Source: JBCCTJ01 sp039198585
GTDB taxonomy: Bacteria > Bacteroidota > Bacteroidia > Cytophagales > Amoebophilaceae
NCBI GenBank assembly: GCA_039198585.1
Contig: JBCCTJ010000045.1
Coordinates: forward strand, 1 to 5,172
Direction of reading: 5' to 3'
DNA length: 5,172 bases
Within the stretch, counting starts at the first letter, position 1, and each line of letters opens with the position of its first letter. Shown one piece after another: positions 1-5,172 of this stretch. A program made the translations under genes and the position numbers. Below the pieces are notes generated by a model that had not been told where the DNA came from, ran no database searches, and saw only the letters and a program-made list of their open reading frames with translations.

Positions 1-141
1 AAAGCTATTAATAACATGCCAAAGAAAAAGTAATGGGAAGTAATACACTTAGCTTTTTCTAATAGAAAGTATTACTAAGCATGTAGAAAGCTGAGCAATG
101 TAATTGTACGGACATGGGTGCGATACCCATACTCTCCACGA
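1..141 (+). ncRNA. ssrA: tmRNA (ssrA), 3' portion, 5' part outside window
   Basis: tmRNA rescues stalled ribosomes by acting as a tRNA-Ala mimic and then as a short mRNA for a degradation tag. The stretch CTAAGCATGTAGAAAGC (75-91) and the following GTACGGAC (107-113) match the conserved 3' end of bacterial tmRNAs. A T-arm follows, with stem ATGGG (114-118) paired to CCCAT (126-130) and a 7-base loop TGCGATA (119-125). The 3' acceptor strand is ACTCTCC (131-137) with discriminator A138. Upstream is an H-type pseudoknot suitable for the last tmRNA pseudoknot: stem 1 TAATAC (41-46) with GTATTA (69-74), and stem 2 CTTAG (48-52) with CTAAG (75-79). The genome reads ACGA, not ACCA, at 138-141, so the mature CCA is probably added enzymatically. 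The tag reading frame and 5' acceptor strand lie before base 1. No clear terminator follows, so read-through into dnaN is possible. Confidence 0.88.
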
Positions 142-198
142 TTGGTGATGTATTTTGATGATATATAAGCTAATAACCACTTAAGATAAATTACATTT

Positions 199-1344
199 AT
201 GACTACTACTACTGTTCCTAATGAGCTACGGTTTAGCATTTTGTCTTCTGTTCTTTTTAAAGAAGTAGCCTCCTTGAATCGAGTTGTTAGCAATCATGCA
301 GTAATGCCTATTCTAAGTAATCTACTTTTAGATGTACGTACGAATGAACTGACATTGACAGCATCTGACCTTAATACCACAGCCATTGCTACGCTATCAG
401 TTACATCTCCTGGGGAAGTACGTATTGCAGTTCCTGCGACTCTTCTACTTGAAACATTAAGAAACCTTCCTGAGCAGCCAATCGATATTGCTATCAATAC
501 TAGCAAATACAATATCACCATTAAAGCGCAAAATGGAGAATATCGGATAGCCTGCGAGAATGCTGCAGACTTCCCAGTTATTCCAGATATCACCCAAAAA
601 GAAGCAATCCAAGTAGAAGTAAAAACCCTCAAAAAAGCTATCAAAAAAACTGTTTTTGCCGCTGGTAAAGATGAAATGAGACCTGGTCTAGATGGTGTCA
701 ATATTACCATTGACGAGAAGCAAGCTACTTTTGTAGCTATCGATGGCCATCGGCTAGTTCGTTATATACGGCATGACATTCACTCCTCTACTCCCTACCA
801 AGTTACGCTTGGCGTCCGCCCTTTACAGTTGATTACACAACTACTCCCTGATGATAGTCAGCAGGTTATGTTAATGATAAGTGACAAATATGTATTTTTT
901 TGGCTAGGTCATGTACAAATTATTACAGCTATTATTGATGAAGACTATCCAGATTACGAAAATATTATTCCTAAAAGCAGTCCTCATAAAATGCGTATTA
1001 GTAGAAATAAGTTCTTAAACGCTATGAAAATTATTGCTTACTATGCTAATAAGACCACTCATCAGATCTTACTTTATCTCAAACAAGATCAGCTTGACTT
1101 GCATGCAGAAGATCTGCAATTTTCCAATCAAGCGCACACACAATTACCTTGTCAGTACAGCGGAAATGAGTACAAAGTAGGCTTAAATGCTAGCTTAGCT
1201 CTAGAGCTTGTCAATCATATGCCACAAGCAGATATTCAGTTTTTATTTGACACACCAAAAAGAGCGATTGTGATAGAGCCCACAGAAGCAAGTAAAGAAC
1301 CAGAAGAACTACTCATGCTAATCATGCCAGTAGCAGTAGATTGA
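199..1344 (+). CDS. dnaN: DNA polymerase III beta subunit (sliding clamp)
   Basis: This 381-residue protein has the usual length of a bacterial beta clamp. As a dimeric ring around DNA, it gives the replicative polymerase processivity and docks other replication and repair proteins. Three repeated clamp domains are expected at about residues 8-127, 136-260 and 262-379. Recognisable signatures are MRPGLDGV (160-167) and AIDGHRL (180-186) in domain 2, YPDYENIIP (250-258) at the domain 2/3 junction, and AEDLQFSNQA with LPCQY (about 303-320) in domain 3. The C-terminus LMLIMPVAVD keeps the MP of the clamp tail but lacks the R/L ending seen in E. coli; this tail forms part of the partner-binding groove. 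ATG at 199 is the natural start. No Shine-Dalgarno is visible, only an A/T-rich leader, as is common in Bacteroidetes. It lies 57 bases after tmRNA, and an imperfect -7-like TATTTTG is present near 151-157. Identification is firm. Confidence 0.96.
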   Translation: MTTTTVPNELRFSILSSVLFKEVASLNRVVSNHAVMPILSNLLLDVRTNELTLTASDLNTTAIATLSVTSPGEVRIAVPATLLLETLRNLPEQPIDIAINTSKYNITIKAQNGEYRIACENAADFPVIPDITQKEAIQVEVKTLKKAIKKTVFAAGKDEMRPGLDGVNITIDEKQATFVAIDGHRLVRYIRHDIHSSTPYQVTLGVRPLQLITQLLPDDSQQVMLMISDKYVFFWLGHVQIITAIIDEDYPDYENIIPKSSPHKMRISRNKFLNAMKIIAYYANKTTHQILLYLKQDQLDLHAEDLQFSNQAHTQLPCQYSGNEYKVGLNASLALELVNHMPQADIQFLFDTPKRAIVIEPTEASKEPEELLMLIMPVAVD

Positions 1345-1348
1345 GAAT

Positions 1349-1364
1349 ATAACAAGCAAGTTAT
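1349..1364. terminator. weak hairpin between convergent dnaN and Sua5 genes
   Basis: ATAAC (1349-1353) and GTTAT (1360-1364) form a 5-bp stem with a 6-base loop. It lies in the 19-base gap between the two convergent stop codons and overlaps the start of the downstream stop. It is A/T-rich and has no good T-run on either side. It could assist transcript ending in both directions, but the call rests mainly on its position. Confidence 0.2.
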
Positions 1365-2335
1365 TACTGAATAGGTTTAAGAGAATAAGAAGCACGCCTT
1401 AAACGGTCATTAATTGCTTTTCCTACACCTTGGCTGGGAAGATAGCTACTTATAATTTTATCCACACCTAAGTCATCTAAATAGTGCAGTCCTATAAAAA
1501 GTCTTTGTGCTGCCTGAACTAAGCTTTTCTTAGGACTGAGTAAAAACTGAAGTTTTCTAGGAATTCCTTCAACATATTGGTCAAAACCTAACATAGCTAT
1601 TTGATGACCTTGATATTGATTCAGTAGATCATCTATACTGCCTACGATCAGAGGAGTGCGTGGTGCATAATGGCTGAGTAGTGTACCAGAAGTGAGGGCG
1701 ATAGTTGGTTTTTCTTGACTTTTGTAGTATCCAATAGACCCTATTACTCTCTGAATATCTTCTTCTGGCACACTACCCTGTCTATAGAGAACTGCTTTTT
1801 CTCCTTGAAAACCAATAATAGTCGACTCTACTCCTAAAGAGGAAGGTCCACCATCTAGAATATAAGCTACTTTTCTACCCAGCTGCTTGGCTACATGCTG
1901 AGCAGTAGTAGGACTGATATACCCAAAAGGATTAGCACTCGGGGCAGCAATAGGAAAATTGAGTAACTGTAAAACTTGCTGAGTGAGGGGATGAGCAGGT
2001 ATTCTAACTCCTACAGTGGGCAAACCAGCAGTGACAATCGGGGGAATGATTGATTTTTTCTTCAGTAACAGTGTAAGTCCTCCTGGCCAAAAACAACGAG
2101 CTAGGCGAACAGCTATCCGTGGCATCTCTTCTACAAAGTCACTGACAGCTGCCAGATCATGTGTGTGAACAATCAGGGGACTCGTATGGGGTCGATTTTT
2201 GATAGCATATATTTTTTGTACTGCTTCGGGATCATAAGCATTAGCCCCTAGCCCATACACAGTTTCGGTGGGGATAGCTACAACTTCTCCTGCTTGGAGG
2301 TATTGTGCAGCAATTTTGATAGGTTTTAGCCTCAT
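1364..2335 (-). CDS. threonylcarbamoyl-AMP synthase, Sua5/TsaC2 long form
   Basis: The enzyme makes threonylcarbamoyl-AMP from threonine, bicarbonate and ATP. This is the first step of the t6A modification at position 37 of ANN-decoding tRNAs; the moiety is then transferred by the TsaD complex in the cytoplasm. The 323-residue product has the YrdC fold first: PTETVYGLG (22-30), K46/R48 and S52-P-L around the nucleotide site, WPGGLT (83-88), VRIP (110-113), PSAN (132-135), SPTTA (141-145), DGGPSSLGVESTI (161-173) and LYRQGSVP (183-190). The linker motif SGTLLSHYAPRTPL (216-229) and a C-terminal Sua5 domain (about 228-323) follow. This marks the long Sua5 type rather than the roughly 190-residue TsaC. 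ATG at 2335 leaves the usual short lead before the first motif. The gene runs convergent with dnaN and divergent from the small gene at 2400. All expected motifs are present, so it should be active. Confidence 0.95.
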   Translation of the reverse strand: MRLKPIKIAAQYLQAGEVVAIPTETVYGLGANAYDPEAVQKIYAIKNRPHTSPLIVHTHDLAAVSDFVEEMPRIAVRLARCFWPGGLTLLLKKKSIIPPIVTAGLPTVGVRIPAHPLTQQVLQLLNFPIAAPSANPFGYISPTTAQHVAKQLGRKVAYILDGGPSSLGVESTIIGFQGEKAVLYRQGSVPEEDIQRVIGSIGYYKSQEKPTIALTSGTLLSHYAPRTPLIVGSIDDLLNQYQGHQIAMLGFDQYVEGIPRKLQFLLSPKKSLVQAAQRLFIGLHYLDDLGVDKIISSYLPSQGVGKAINDRLRRASYSLKPIQ

Positions 2336-2373
2336 AACAAGTCAATTTCTGATTTTATTTATTATATTGTATG

Positions 2374-2381
2374 TAGTTTTG
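2374..2381 (+). promoter_or_regulatory. candidate Bacteroidetes -7 element for the small gene
   Basis: TAGTTTTG matches the Bacteroidetes primary sigma factor -7 consensus TAnnTTTG exactly. It lies 18 bases before the ATG at 2400, in the 64-base divergent gap. No convincing -33 TTTG is seen at the expected spacing; TTTCTG at 2346-2351 is the nearest T-rich partner. In AT-rich DNA such a match is easily met by chance. Confidence 0.35.
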
Positions 2382-2399
2382 ATTTTAAAGAATACATAT

Positions 2400-2585
2400 A
2401 TGGATAAAAAAAAGATTAGATCGGTTATTTTTGTTACTACACTTGTTTTAGTTCTGACTGGTTTCATTATAGATATGGGATGGGTTAAAATTAATATTCG
2501 CTTTTTTAATCAATACAACAAGTTATTTGCTCCCGTTGGGTACTTTATTTATGTTGGCTACGATTGGCTTACAAACAAAAAATAG
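2400..2585 (+). CDS. small hypothetical membrane protein (61 aa)
   Basis: I do not recognise this family. The ATG at 2400 gives a 61-residue product starting MDKKKIRS. A lysine-rich head is followed by a hydrophobic segment (about residues 8-26, SVIFVTTLVLVLTGFIID) that should cross the inner membrane. A second, weaker aromatic/hydrophobic stretch is FAPVGYFIYVGYDWL (43-57), and the tail is basic (TNKK). The open frame continues upstream to an ATG at 2268, but that part runs antisense through the start of the Sua5 gene. I prefer 2400 because it follows a -7-like element and AAAGAA (2387-2392), a weak ribosome site about 7 bases upstream. It ends 5 bases from the convergent M16 gene stop. Exact gene packing, a lysine-rich start and the distinctive GYFIYVGYDWL support a real gene, but homologues were not checked. 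Confidence 0.6.
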   Translation: MDKKKIRSVIFVTTLVLVLTGFIIDMGWVKINIRFFNQYNKLFAPVGYFIYVGYDWLTNKK

Positions 2586-2590
2586 GAAGT

Positions 2591-3841
2591 CTATTCTGTC
2601 TTCTTAGCATAATAAAGAGTACTCTTATTTTTGTCTAAAAATGTATGTTTTGCGACATTTTTAACTATTTTTGGAGTTATATTATTGAGTCTTGCTATTT
2701 CCCTTTCAAAAAAATTAGGATCTTCTAGAATTGTACTCCAAGCGACAAAATCAGCTTGGTCAGTAGCATGTATTTGACTGAATCTATAATCAGCTTCAAT
2801 TTGATGGCATGCTTTTGTTAGCTTATCCGTTTGAATTCCTTCATGTATCAATTGATGACAAGCAGCTTGTATATATTGCTCAGCTTTCTCAAGTGATACA
2901 CCTTTGACAGGTTTACCAACTATTACTAACAATCCTGGATCTATCGTATCAAACGTGTAGGCTTGTACACTATTGAATAGCTTTTGTTTTTCTACAAGCT
3001 CTACACGAAACCATGAGCTTTCCCCTTCTCCTAAGATAGTATTTAATACCTGTGTTGGTAAATATTGACTATCACAACGACCTGCCATTTTATAAGCCAT
3101 GTAAATAGCATCTTGTGGCACATTACCCGTTATTCTTATTTTTCTCACCTCTTGCTGAGTAGCTTCTTGCGGTAGTTTAGGTTTTTTGTATTCCGCTTTA
3201 GTTTCTGATGCAAACCACTTTTTAGCTAATTGATAGGCTTCATGAGGATTAATACCTCCTACAATAGACAACACAGCATTTTCAGGATGATAATAACGCT
3301 CATAAAACTGGACGATATTATTACCGGCTATGTTCTCTATATGGCCTATTTCTTTACCTATTACAGGCCACTGATAAGGATGCTCCTGATAAGCCAAAGG
3401 TAAAAGATGATGCCATACATCTCCATAAGGTTTGGCAAGGCATACTTGCTTAAATTCTTCAATCACAACCTTGCGCTGTGTATCAATAGTATGTTTATTA
3501 AACTTAGGAGCAGACATTCTTTGGGATTCTATCCATAAACCTACTTCCAGTTTAGTAGCTGGCAACCTAGACCAGTAGCTAGTAACATCCCAAGTAGTGT
3601 AAGCGTTGTTAGTGCCTCCAGACTGTTGTAGTAAACTATCATAAGAAGGGATATTGACAGAACCTGCACACATAATGTGCTCCAATAAATGGGCAATACC
3701 TGTTTGGCTAGGGTCTTCATTAGCAGATCCTACATGATACATAGTGTTTACAACTACTATTTTACTTGTAGGGATTGATTGTACAACAAGGCGGAGACCA
3801 TTGGGCAAAATCCAGTGATTGGCTTGATAAGTTATATCCAT
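2591..3841 (-). CDS. M16-family zinc metallopeptidase (insulinase/PqqL-like)
   Basis: M16 peptidases use an inverted zinc motif, HxxEH, to degrade peptides or process proteins. From the ATG at 3841 the product has 416 residues, the size of a one-polypeptide pair of M16 domains. The N-terminal half carries LPNGLRLVV (12-20), YHVGSANEDPSQTGIAHLLEH (35-55) with zinc ligands H51 and H55 and catalytic E54, and RKVVIEEF (123-130), whose E128 or E129 supplies the third ligand. PYGDVW (138-143) and HPYQWPVIG (154-162) are typical of Bacteroidetes members. The C-terminal half has the family segment GEGESSWFRVELVEKQKL (271-288), but the usual Arg-Tyr pair appears replaced by W277 and N290. A TTG at 3877 would add 12 residues; I reject it because the family starts just before the LxNGL motif. 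No signal peptide is seen, so a cytoplasmic or unconventional location is likely. No partner M16 gene is adjacent. Confidence 0.93.
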   Translation of the reverse strand: MDITYQANHWILPNGLRLVVQSIPTSKIVVVNTMYHVGSANEDPSQTGIAHLLEHIMCAGSVNIPSYDSLLQQSGGTNNAYTTWDVTSYWSRLPATKLEVGLWIESQRMSAPKFNKHTIDTQRKVVIEEFKQVCLAKPYGDVWHHLLPLAYQEHPYQWPVIGKEIGHIENIAGNNIVQFYERYYHPENAVLSIVGGINPHEAYQLAKKWFASETKAEYKKPKLPQEATQQEVRKIRITGNVPQDAIYMAYKMAGRCDSQYLPTQVLNTILGEGESSWFRVELVEKQKLFNSVQAYTFDTIDPGLLVIVGKPVKGVSLEKAEQYIQAACHQLIHEGIQTDKLTKACHQIEADYRFSQIHATDQADFVAWSTILEDPNFFEREIARLNNITPKIVKNVAKHTFLDKNKSTLYYAKKTE

Positions 3842-3984
3842 AAACCCCAATTTAAGTCTCTTCAAGAAGATAGCCAATTAGTCAAAGAGAAAATAGCAAC
3901 ACAGGAAGCGTAAAAATATTTGAGCAGAAGAATAGATATAGAATGCTATCTAGATTTTTGTAGAGATTGTAATTGTAACATACA

Positions 3985-4170
3985 ATATTAGGAATTAATA
4001 ACTTCTTTTTTTTCATTTTGGGAAAATGAGTCTATTTCTAATTTAGAAAAAAAGAAGTAGTACAGAAAAATAGTGTTTTGTACAAACTATATTACTATCT
4101 TTTACCGCTAATATCTTACAGCTGACTGCCCTATTCATCTTCTAGATGAGGAGAATAGGGCAGTTTTTTT
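3985..4170 (+). ncRNA. possible structured small RNA ahead of an orphan terminator
   Basis: The gene-free stretch 3842-4219 has no convincing coding frame but does contain nested pairing. ATATTAG (3985-3991) can close with CTAATAT (4108-4114). Inside this, ACTTCTTTTTTT (4001-4012) pairs with AAAAAAAGAAGT (4047-4058), and the enclosed CATTTT-GGG-AAAATG (4014-4028) forms its own hairpin. GTAC (4060-4063) pairs with GTAC (4080-4083), each flanked by A- and T-runs. Just before, ATTGTA-ACA-TACAAT (3972-3986) is a further hairpin, which would compete with the closing helix. The + strand terminator at 4125-4170 would end the transcript. No known class (6S, SRP RNA, RNase P RNA, riboswitch) could be recognised, no good promoter is seen, and AT-rich DNA pairs readily by chance, so this is tentative. 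Confidence 0.28.
4125..4170 (+). terminator. strong intrinsic terminator on + strand
   Basis: ACTGCCCTATTC (4125-4136) pairs perfectly with GAATAGGGCAGT (4153-4164). The inner CATCT (4136-4140) and AGATG (4144-4148) can extend the hairpin around a TCT loop. Seven T's (4164-4170) follow on the + strand, the first of them also closing the stem. On the - strand the stem is followed by CAGCTG and no T-run, so it does not terminate the gene at 4220-4921. No + strand gene ends here, which makes it an orphan terminator. It may instead block transcription entering the neighbouring - strand genes antisense. Confidence 0.8.
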
Positions 4171-4219
4171 ATAGAGATCATACTTAATCAGATAGCAAGT
4201 TTCAGTAAATTATAATCGG

Positions 4220-4921
4220 CTAATCTTGCCACTCTAGCTGTATTTGAGTATTATTAGATGTCATCAGCTGAATCGTCACAAAACTTTCTAGCTCTTCCTT
4301 CTTATTCATACTACTACTACTTTTATTTGGGGCTGCTTGATGATGATCAACAATTTTTATGGTTCGCTGCCTTAGTTTCCAGATGCAAGGAATACAAATA
4401 ATAAATACTCCTATGAGAATGATATGTTCTGTGTGTAGAGAAATTTTTTTTTCTATAGAACCTGGATTAGAATGCTTGAGAGCAACAATCGAAAGATTTG
4501 TCATCGTAGTACAATATACTTGCCATCTACTTTGATTGATATAATAGCAGCTGCGGCTACTAGTGATCTCAATGCAGTAATTCCCAGGGTGATTGATAGG
4601 ACCTTGTAATCGTGTCTCTTTCTCTAGAAAAGTCATATTATTAGGTAGCTTTTCTCCACTGCATGAAGTGATATTCCAAATAGTACTATTTGGATATCCT
4701 GTTGAATAATTACTCAGCGACCAGGAAAAATTGTCCCCTACATATACAGATTGATTAGTTATATGAGTCAAGTCAGGGCAAGGAATAGAGCAGTTATTCC
4801 CTAGCTGTTCCGTTAGATTACTAGAAGATAATAGACTATACTTATGTGCGCTACTCTCAGCTATTTTTTGAGAGAAAACAAAAGCAATTATTTGAAGAAA
4901 AAATGAAACTTTAATAAGCAT
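4220..4921 (-). CDS. type I membrane protein, sequon-rich He_PIG/Ig-like ectodomain
   Basis: This 233-residue protein is not one I can name. From the ATG at 4921 it shows a signal peptide (1 to about 18, MLIKVSFFLQIIAFVFS), an ectodomain (about 19-164), one transmembrane helix (about 166-181, HIILIGVFIICIPCIW), a positive stop-transfer KLRQR, and a polar tail (182-233) with NKSSSS. Residues about 60-121 fit the He_PIG/cadherin-like pattern: VGDNFSWSL, then LPNNMTF (92-98), then RLQGPINHPGNYCIEI (104-119), comparable to the family's LPxGL...GTIxGTPxxxGxYxVxV. The ectodomain has six cysteines (44, 48, 87, 116, 125, 137), allowing three disulfides, and N-X-S/T sequons at N35, 43, 56, 64, 71, 78, 83, 95, 129 and 142. 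This resembles a eukaryotic cell-surface glycoprotein. The coding strand carries nine A's (4444-4452, residues 157-160) just before the helix. An IS lies upstream. Role in host contact is an inference. Confidence 0.8.
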   Translation of the reverse strand: MLIKVSFFLQIIAFVFSQKIAESSAHKYSLLSSSNLTEQLGNNCSIPCPDLTHITNQSVYVGDNFSWSLSNYSTGYPNSTIWNITSCSGEKLPNNMTFLEKETRLQGPINHPGNYCIEITSSRSCYYINQSRWQVYCTTMTNLSIVALKHSNPGSIEKKISLHTEHIILIGVFIICIPCIWKLRQRTIKIVDHHQAAPNKSSSSMNKKEELESFVTIQLMTSNNTQIQLEWQD

Positions 4922-4927
4922 ATGAGA

Positions 4928-4962
4928 TAGTTATTAATACTATTCGAATATAACAATAACTA
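4928..4962. promoter_or_regulatory. 35-base dyad directly upstream of the surface-protein gene
   Basis: TAGTTATT (4928-4935) and AATAACTA (4955-4962) are perfect inverted repeats, centred on the 10-base palindrome TATTCGAATA (4941-4950). The dyad ends 6 bases before the ATG (4921, - strand). It could be an operator for a dimeric regulator, or a hairpin in the mRNA leader that masks the start. No clear -7 element was found alongside it; TTTG on the - strand near 4979-4982 is a possible but unsupported -33. Confidence 0.4.
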
Positions 4963-5033
4963 GCTCAGTAGGCATAGACAAAGTGATAAATACAACAATA
5001 AAGCCTTAAAAAGTACATATTAGCTTAAAACTA

Positions 5034-5060
5034 GAGAGTGTAATTTAAACTCTGTCTAAG
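5034..5060. repeat. probable terminal inverted repeat of the IS
   Basis: This 27-base stretch lies at the transposase 3' end and overlaps its TAG stop (5056-5058). It contains a near-palindrome, AGAGT (5035-5039) against ACTCT (5049-5053), matching at 16 of 19 positions against its own complement by hand count. The call is based on position, because the partner repeat is outside the window. Confidence 0.4.
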
Positions 5061-5172
5061 GTTTCAAATGTAAAGTTAAATCAAGAGGCATTCTAGCTCC
5101 AAATCTAATGGTTAATTGCTGTGCTGTCAAACCCCAATGTGACAAAGGTGCACTCCACTTTTTTTCTATGTT
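5056..5172 (-). CDS. IS256 (Mutator-type) transposase, C-terminal 38 residues
   Basis: The frame enters from beyond the window edge and ends at TAG (5056-5058). The visible 38 residues include EKKWSAPLSHWGLTAQQL (3-20) and TIRFGARMPL (21-30). These match the characteristic C-terminus of IS256-family DDE transposases (T-KKW-MP---W---L-QL-IRFEGR-). The enzyme cuts and joins the ends of its element. The DDE residues are upstream, outside the window, so I cannot tell whether the gene is intact. Low-level differences from the usual EGR (here GAR) are visible, but no stop or frameshift occurs in this part. Confidence 0.8.
   Translation of the reverse strand, partial: NIEKKWSAPLSHWGLTAQQLTIRFGARMPLDLTLHLKP

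Larger units (their letters stand above)
5034..5172 (-). mobile_element. IS256-family insertion sequence, one end only
   Basis: The segment contains the end of a Mutator/IS256-type transposase gene and, just beyond its stop codon, a probable element border. The border seems to start near GAGAGTG (5034-5040) and runs through TAATTTAAAC to TCTGTCTAAG (5051-5060), overlapping the stop codon. This is the place where the terminal inverted repeat of such elements sits. The other end, the matching repeat and any target duplication lie beyond base 5172, so the exact border is approximate. Confidence 0.6.

Noticed and set aside
1..33. Open frame KAINNMPKKK ending in TAA, possibly the end of a protein gene or the tmRNA tag.
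   Set aside because: It leads directly into the tmRNA 3' fold, lacks the LAA-type ending of tmRNA tags and is too close to the T-arm to be the tag frame.
75..710. Two - strand open frames (75-293 and 294-710).
   Set aside because: They are antisense shadows of the tmRNA/dnaN region; dnaN is unmistakable on the + strand.
2268..2399. Upstream extension of the small membrane protein to an ATG at 2268.
   Set aside because: It is antisense to the conserved N-terminus of the Sua5 gene, and T-rich DNA gives hydrophobic residues by chance.
3842..3877. TTG start adding 12 residues to the M16 peptidase.
   Set aside because: The family begins a few residues before the LxNGL motif, and the ATG at 3841 fits this; the extra residues show no signal peptide or ribosome site.
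3930..3962. TAGATA...TATCTA inverted repeat followed by a T5 run as a second terminator.
   Set aside because: The stem is short, A/T-only in its core and bulged, and is too weak to call.
3913..3966. Near-matches to TAnnTTTG (AATATTTG near 3913, GATTTTTG near 3952) as promoters for the possible small RNA.
   Set aside because: Each misses a conserved TA base and neither has a properly spaced -33 element.
4125..4170. The hairpin as terminator of the 4220-4921 gene.
   Set aside because: The T-run lies only on the + strand side; read on the - strand the stem is not followed by T's.

Overview
The window looks like chromosome from an AT-rich, intracellular Bacteroidetes symbiont of the Amoebophilus/Cardinium type. 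Three things suggest this. The beta clamp, the long-form threonylcarbamoyl-AMP synthase and the M16 peptidase all have Bacteroidetes-like motif wording. Shine-Dalgarno sequences are weak or absent. An insertion sequence and a eukaryote-like surface protein sit beside housekeeping genes. The lineage is an inference from protein flavour, not from a database comparison.

Layout. Bases 1-141 are the 3' part of tmRNA (ssrA) on the + strand, with a final pseudoknot, T-arm and acceptor strand. After 57 bases without a clear terminator comes dnaN (199-1344, +), the replication sliding clamp. It converges, 19 bases apart, with a Sua5/TsaC-type threonylcarbamoyl-AMP synthase (1364-2335, -). A small probable membrane protein (2400-2585, +) is transcribed divergently from that gene, behind a Bacteroidetes-type -7 element. 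Its stop lies 5 bases from the stop of an M16-family zinc peptidase (2591-3841, -).

Bases 3842-4219 hold no protein gene. They contain several nested inverted repeats and end in a strong + strand intrinsic terminator (4125-4170) that has no + strand gene in front of it. A structured small RNA is therefore possible.

Bases 4220-4921 (-) encode the most unusual item. It is a 233-residue type I membrane protein with a signal peptide, a probable He_PIG/Ig-like fold, six cysteines, ten N-X-S/T sequons in the ectodomain, one transmembrane helix and a cytoplasmic tail. A 35-base dyad lies just upstream of its start, and a run of nine A's precedes the codons for its membrane helix. Bases 5034-5172 are the 3' end of an IS256 (Mutator-type) insertion sequence that continues beyond the window.

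The left two thirds is ordinary core machinery for ribosome rescue, replication, tRNA t6A modification and proteolysis, mostly in single-gene units. The right third is an accessory segment. The housekeeping genes show no functional link to each other beyond proximity. The surface-protein gene next to an IS is the best candidate for host interaction.
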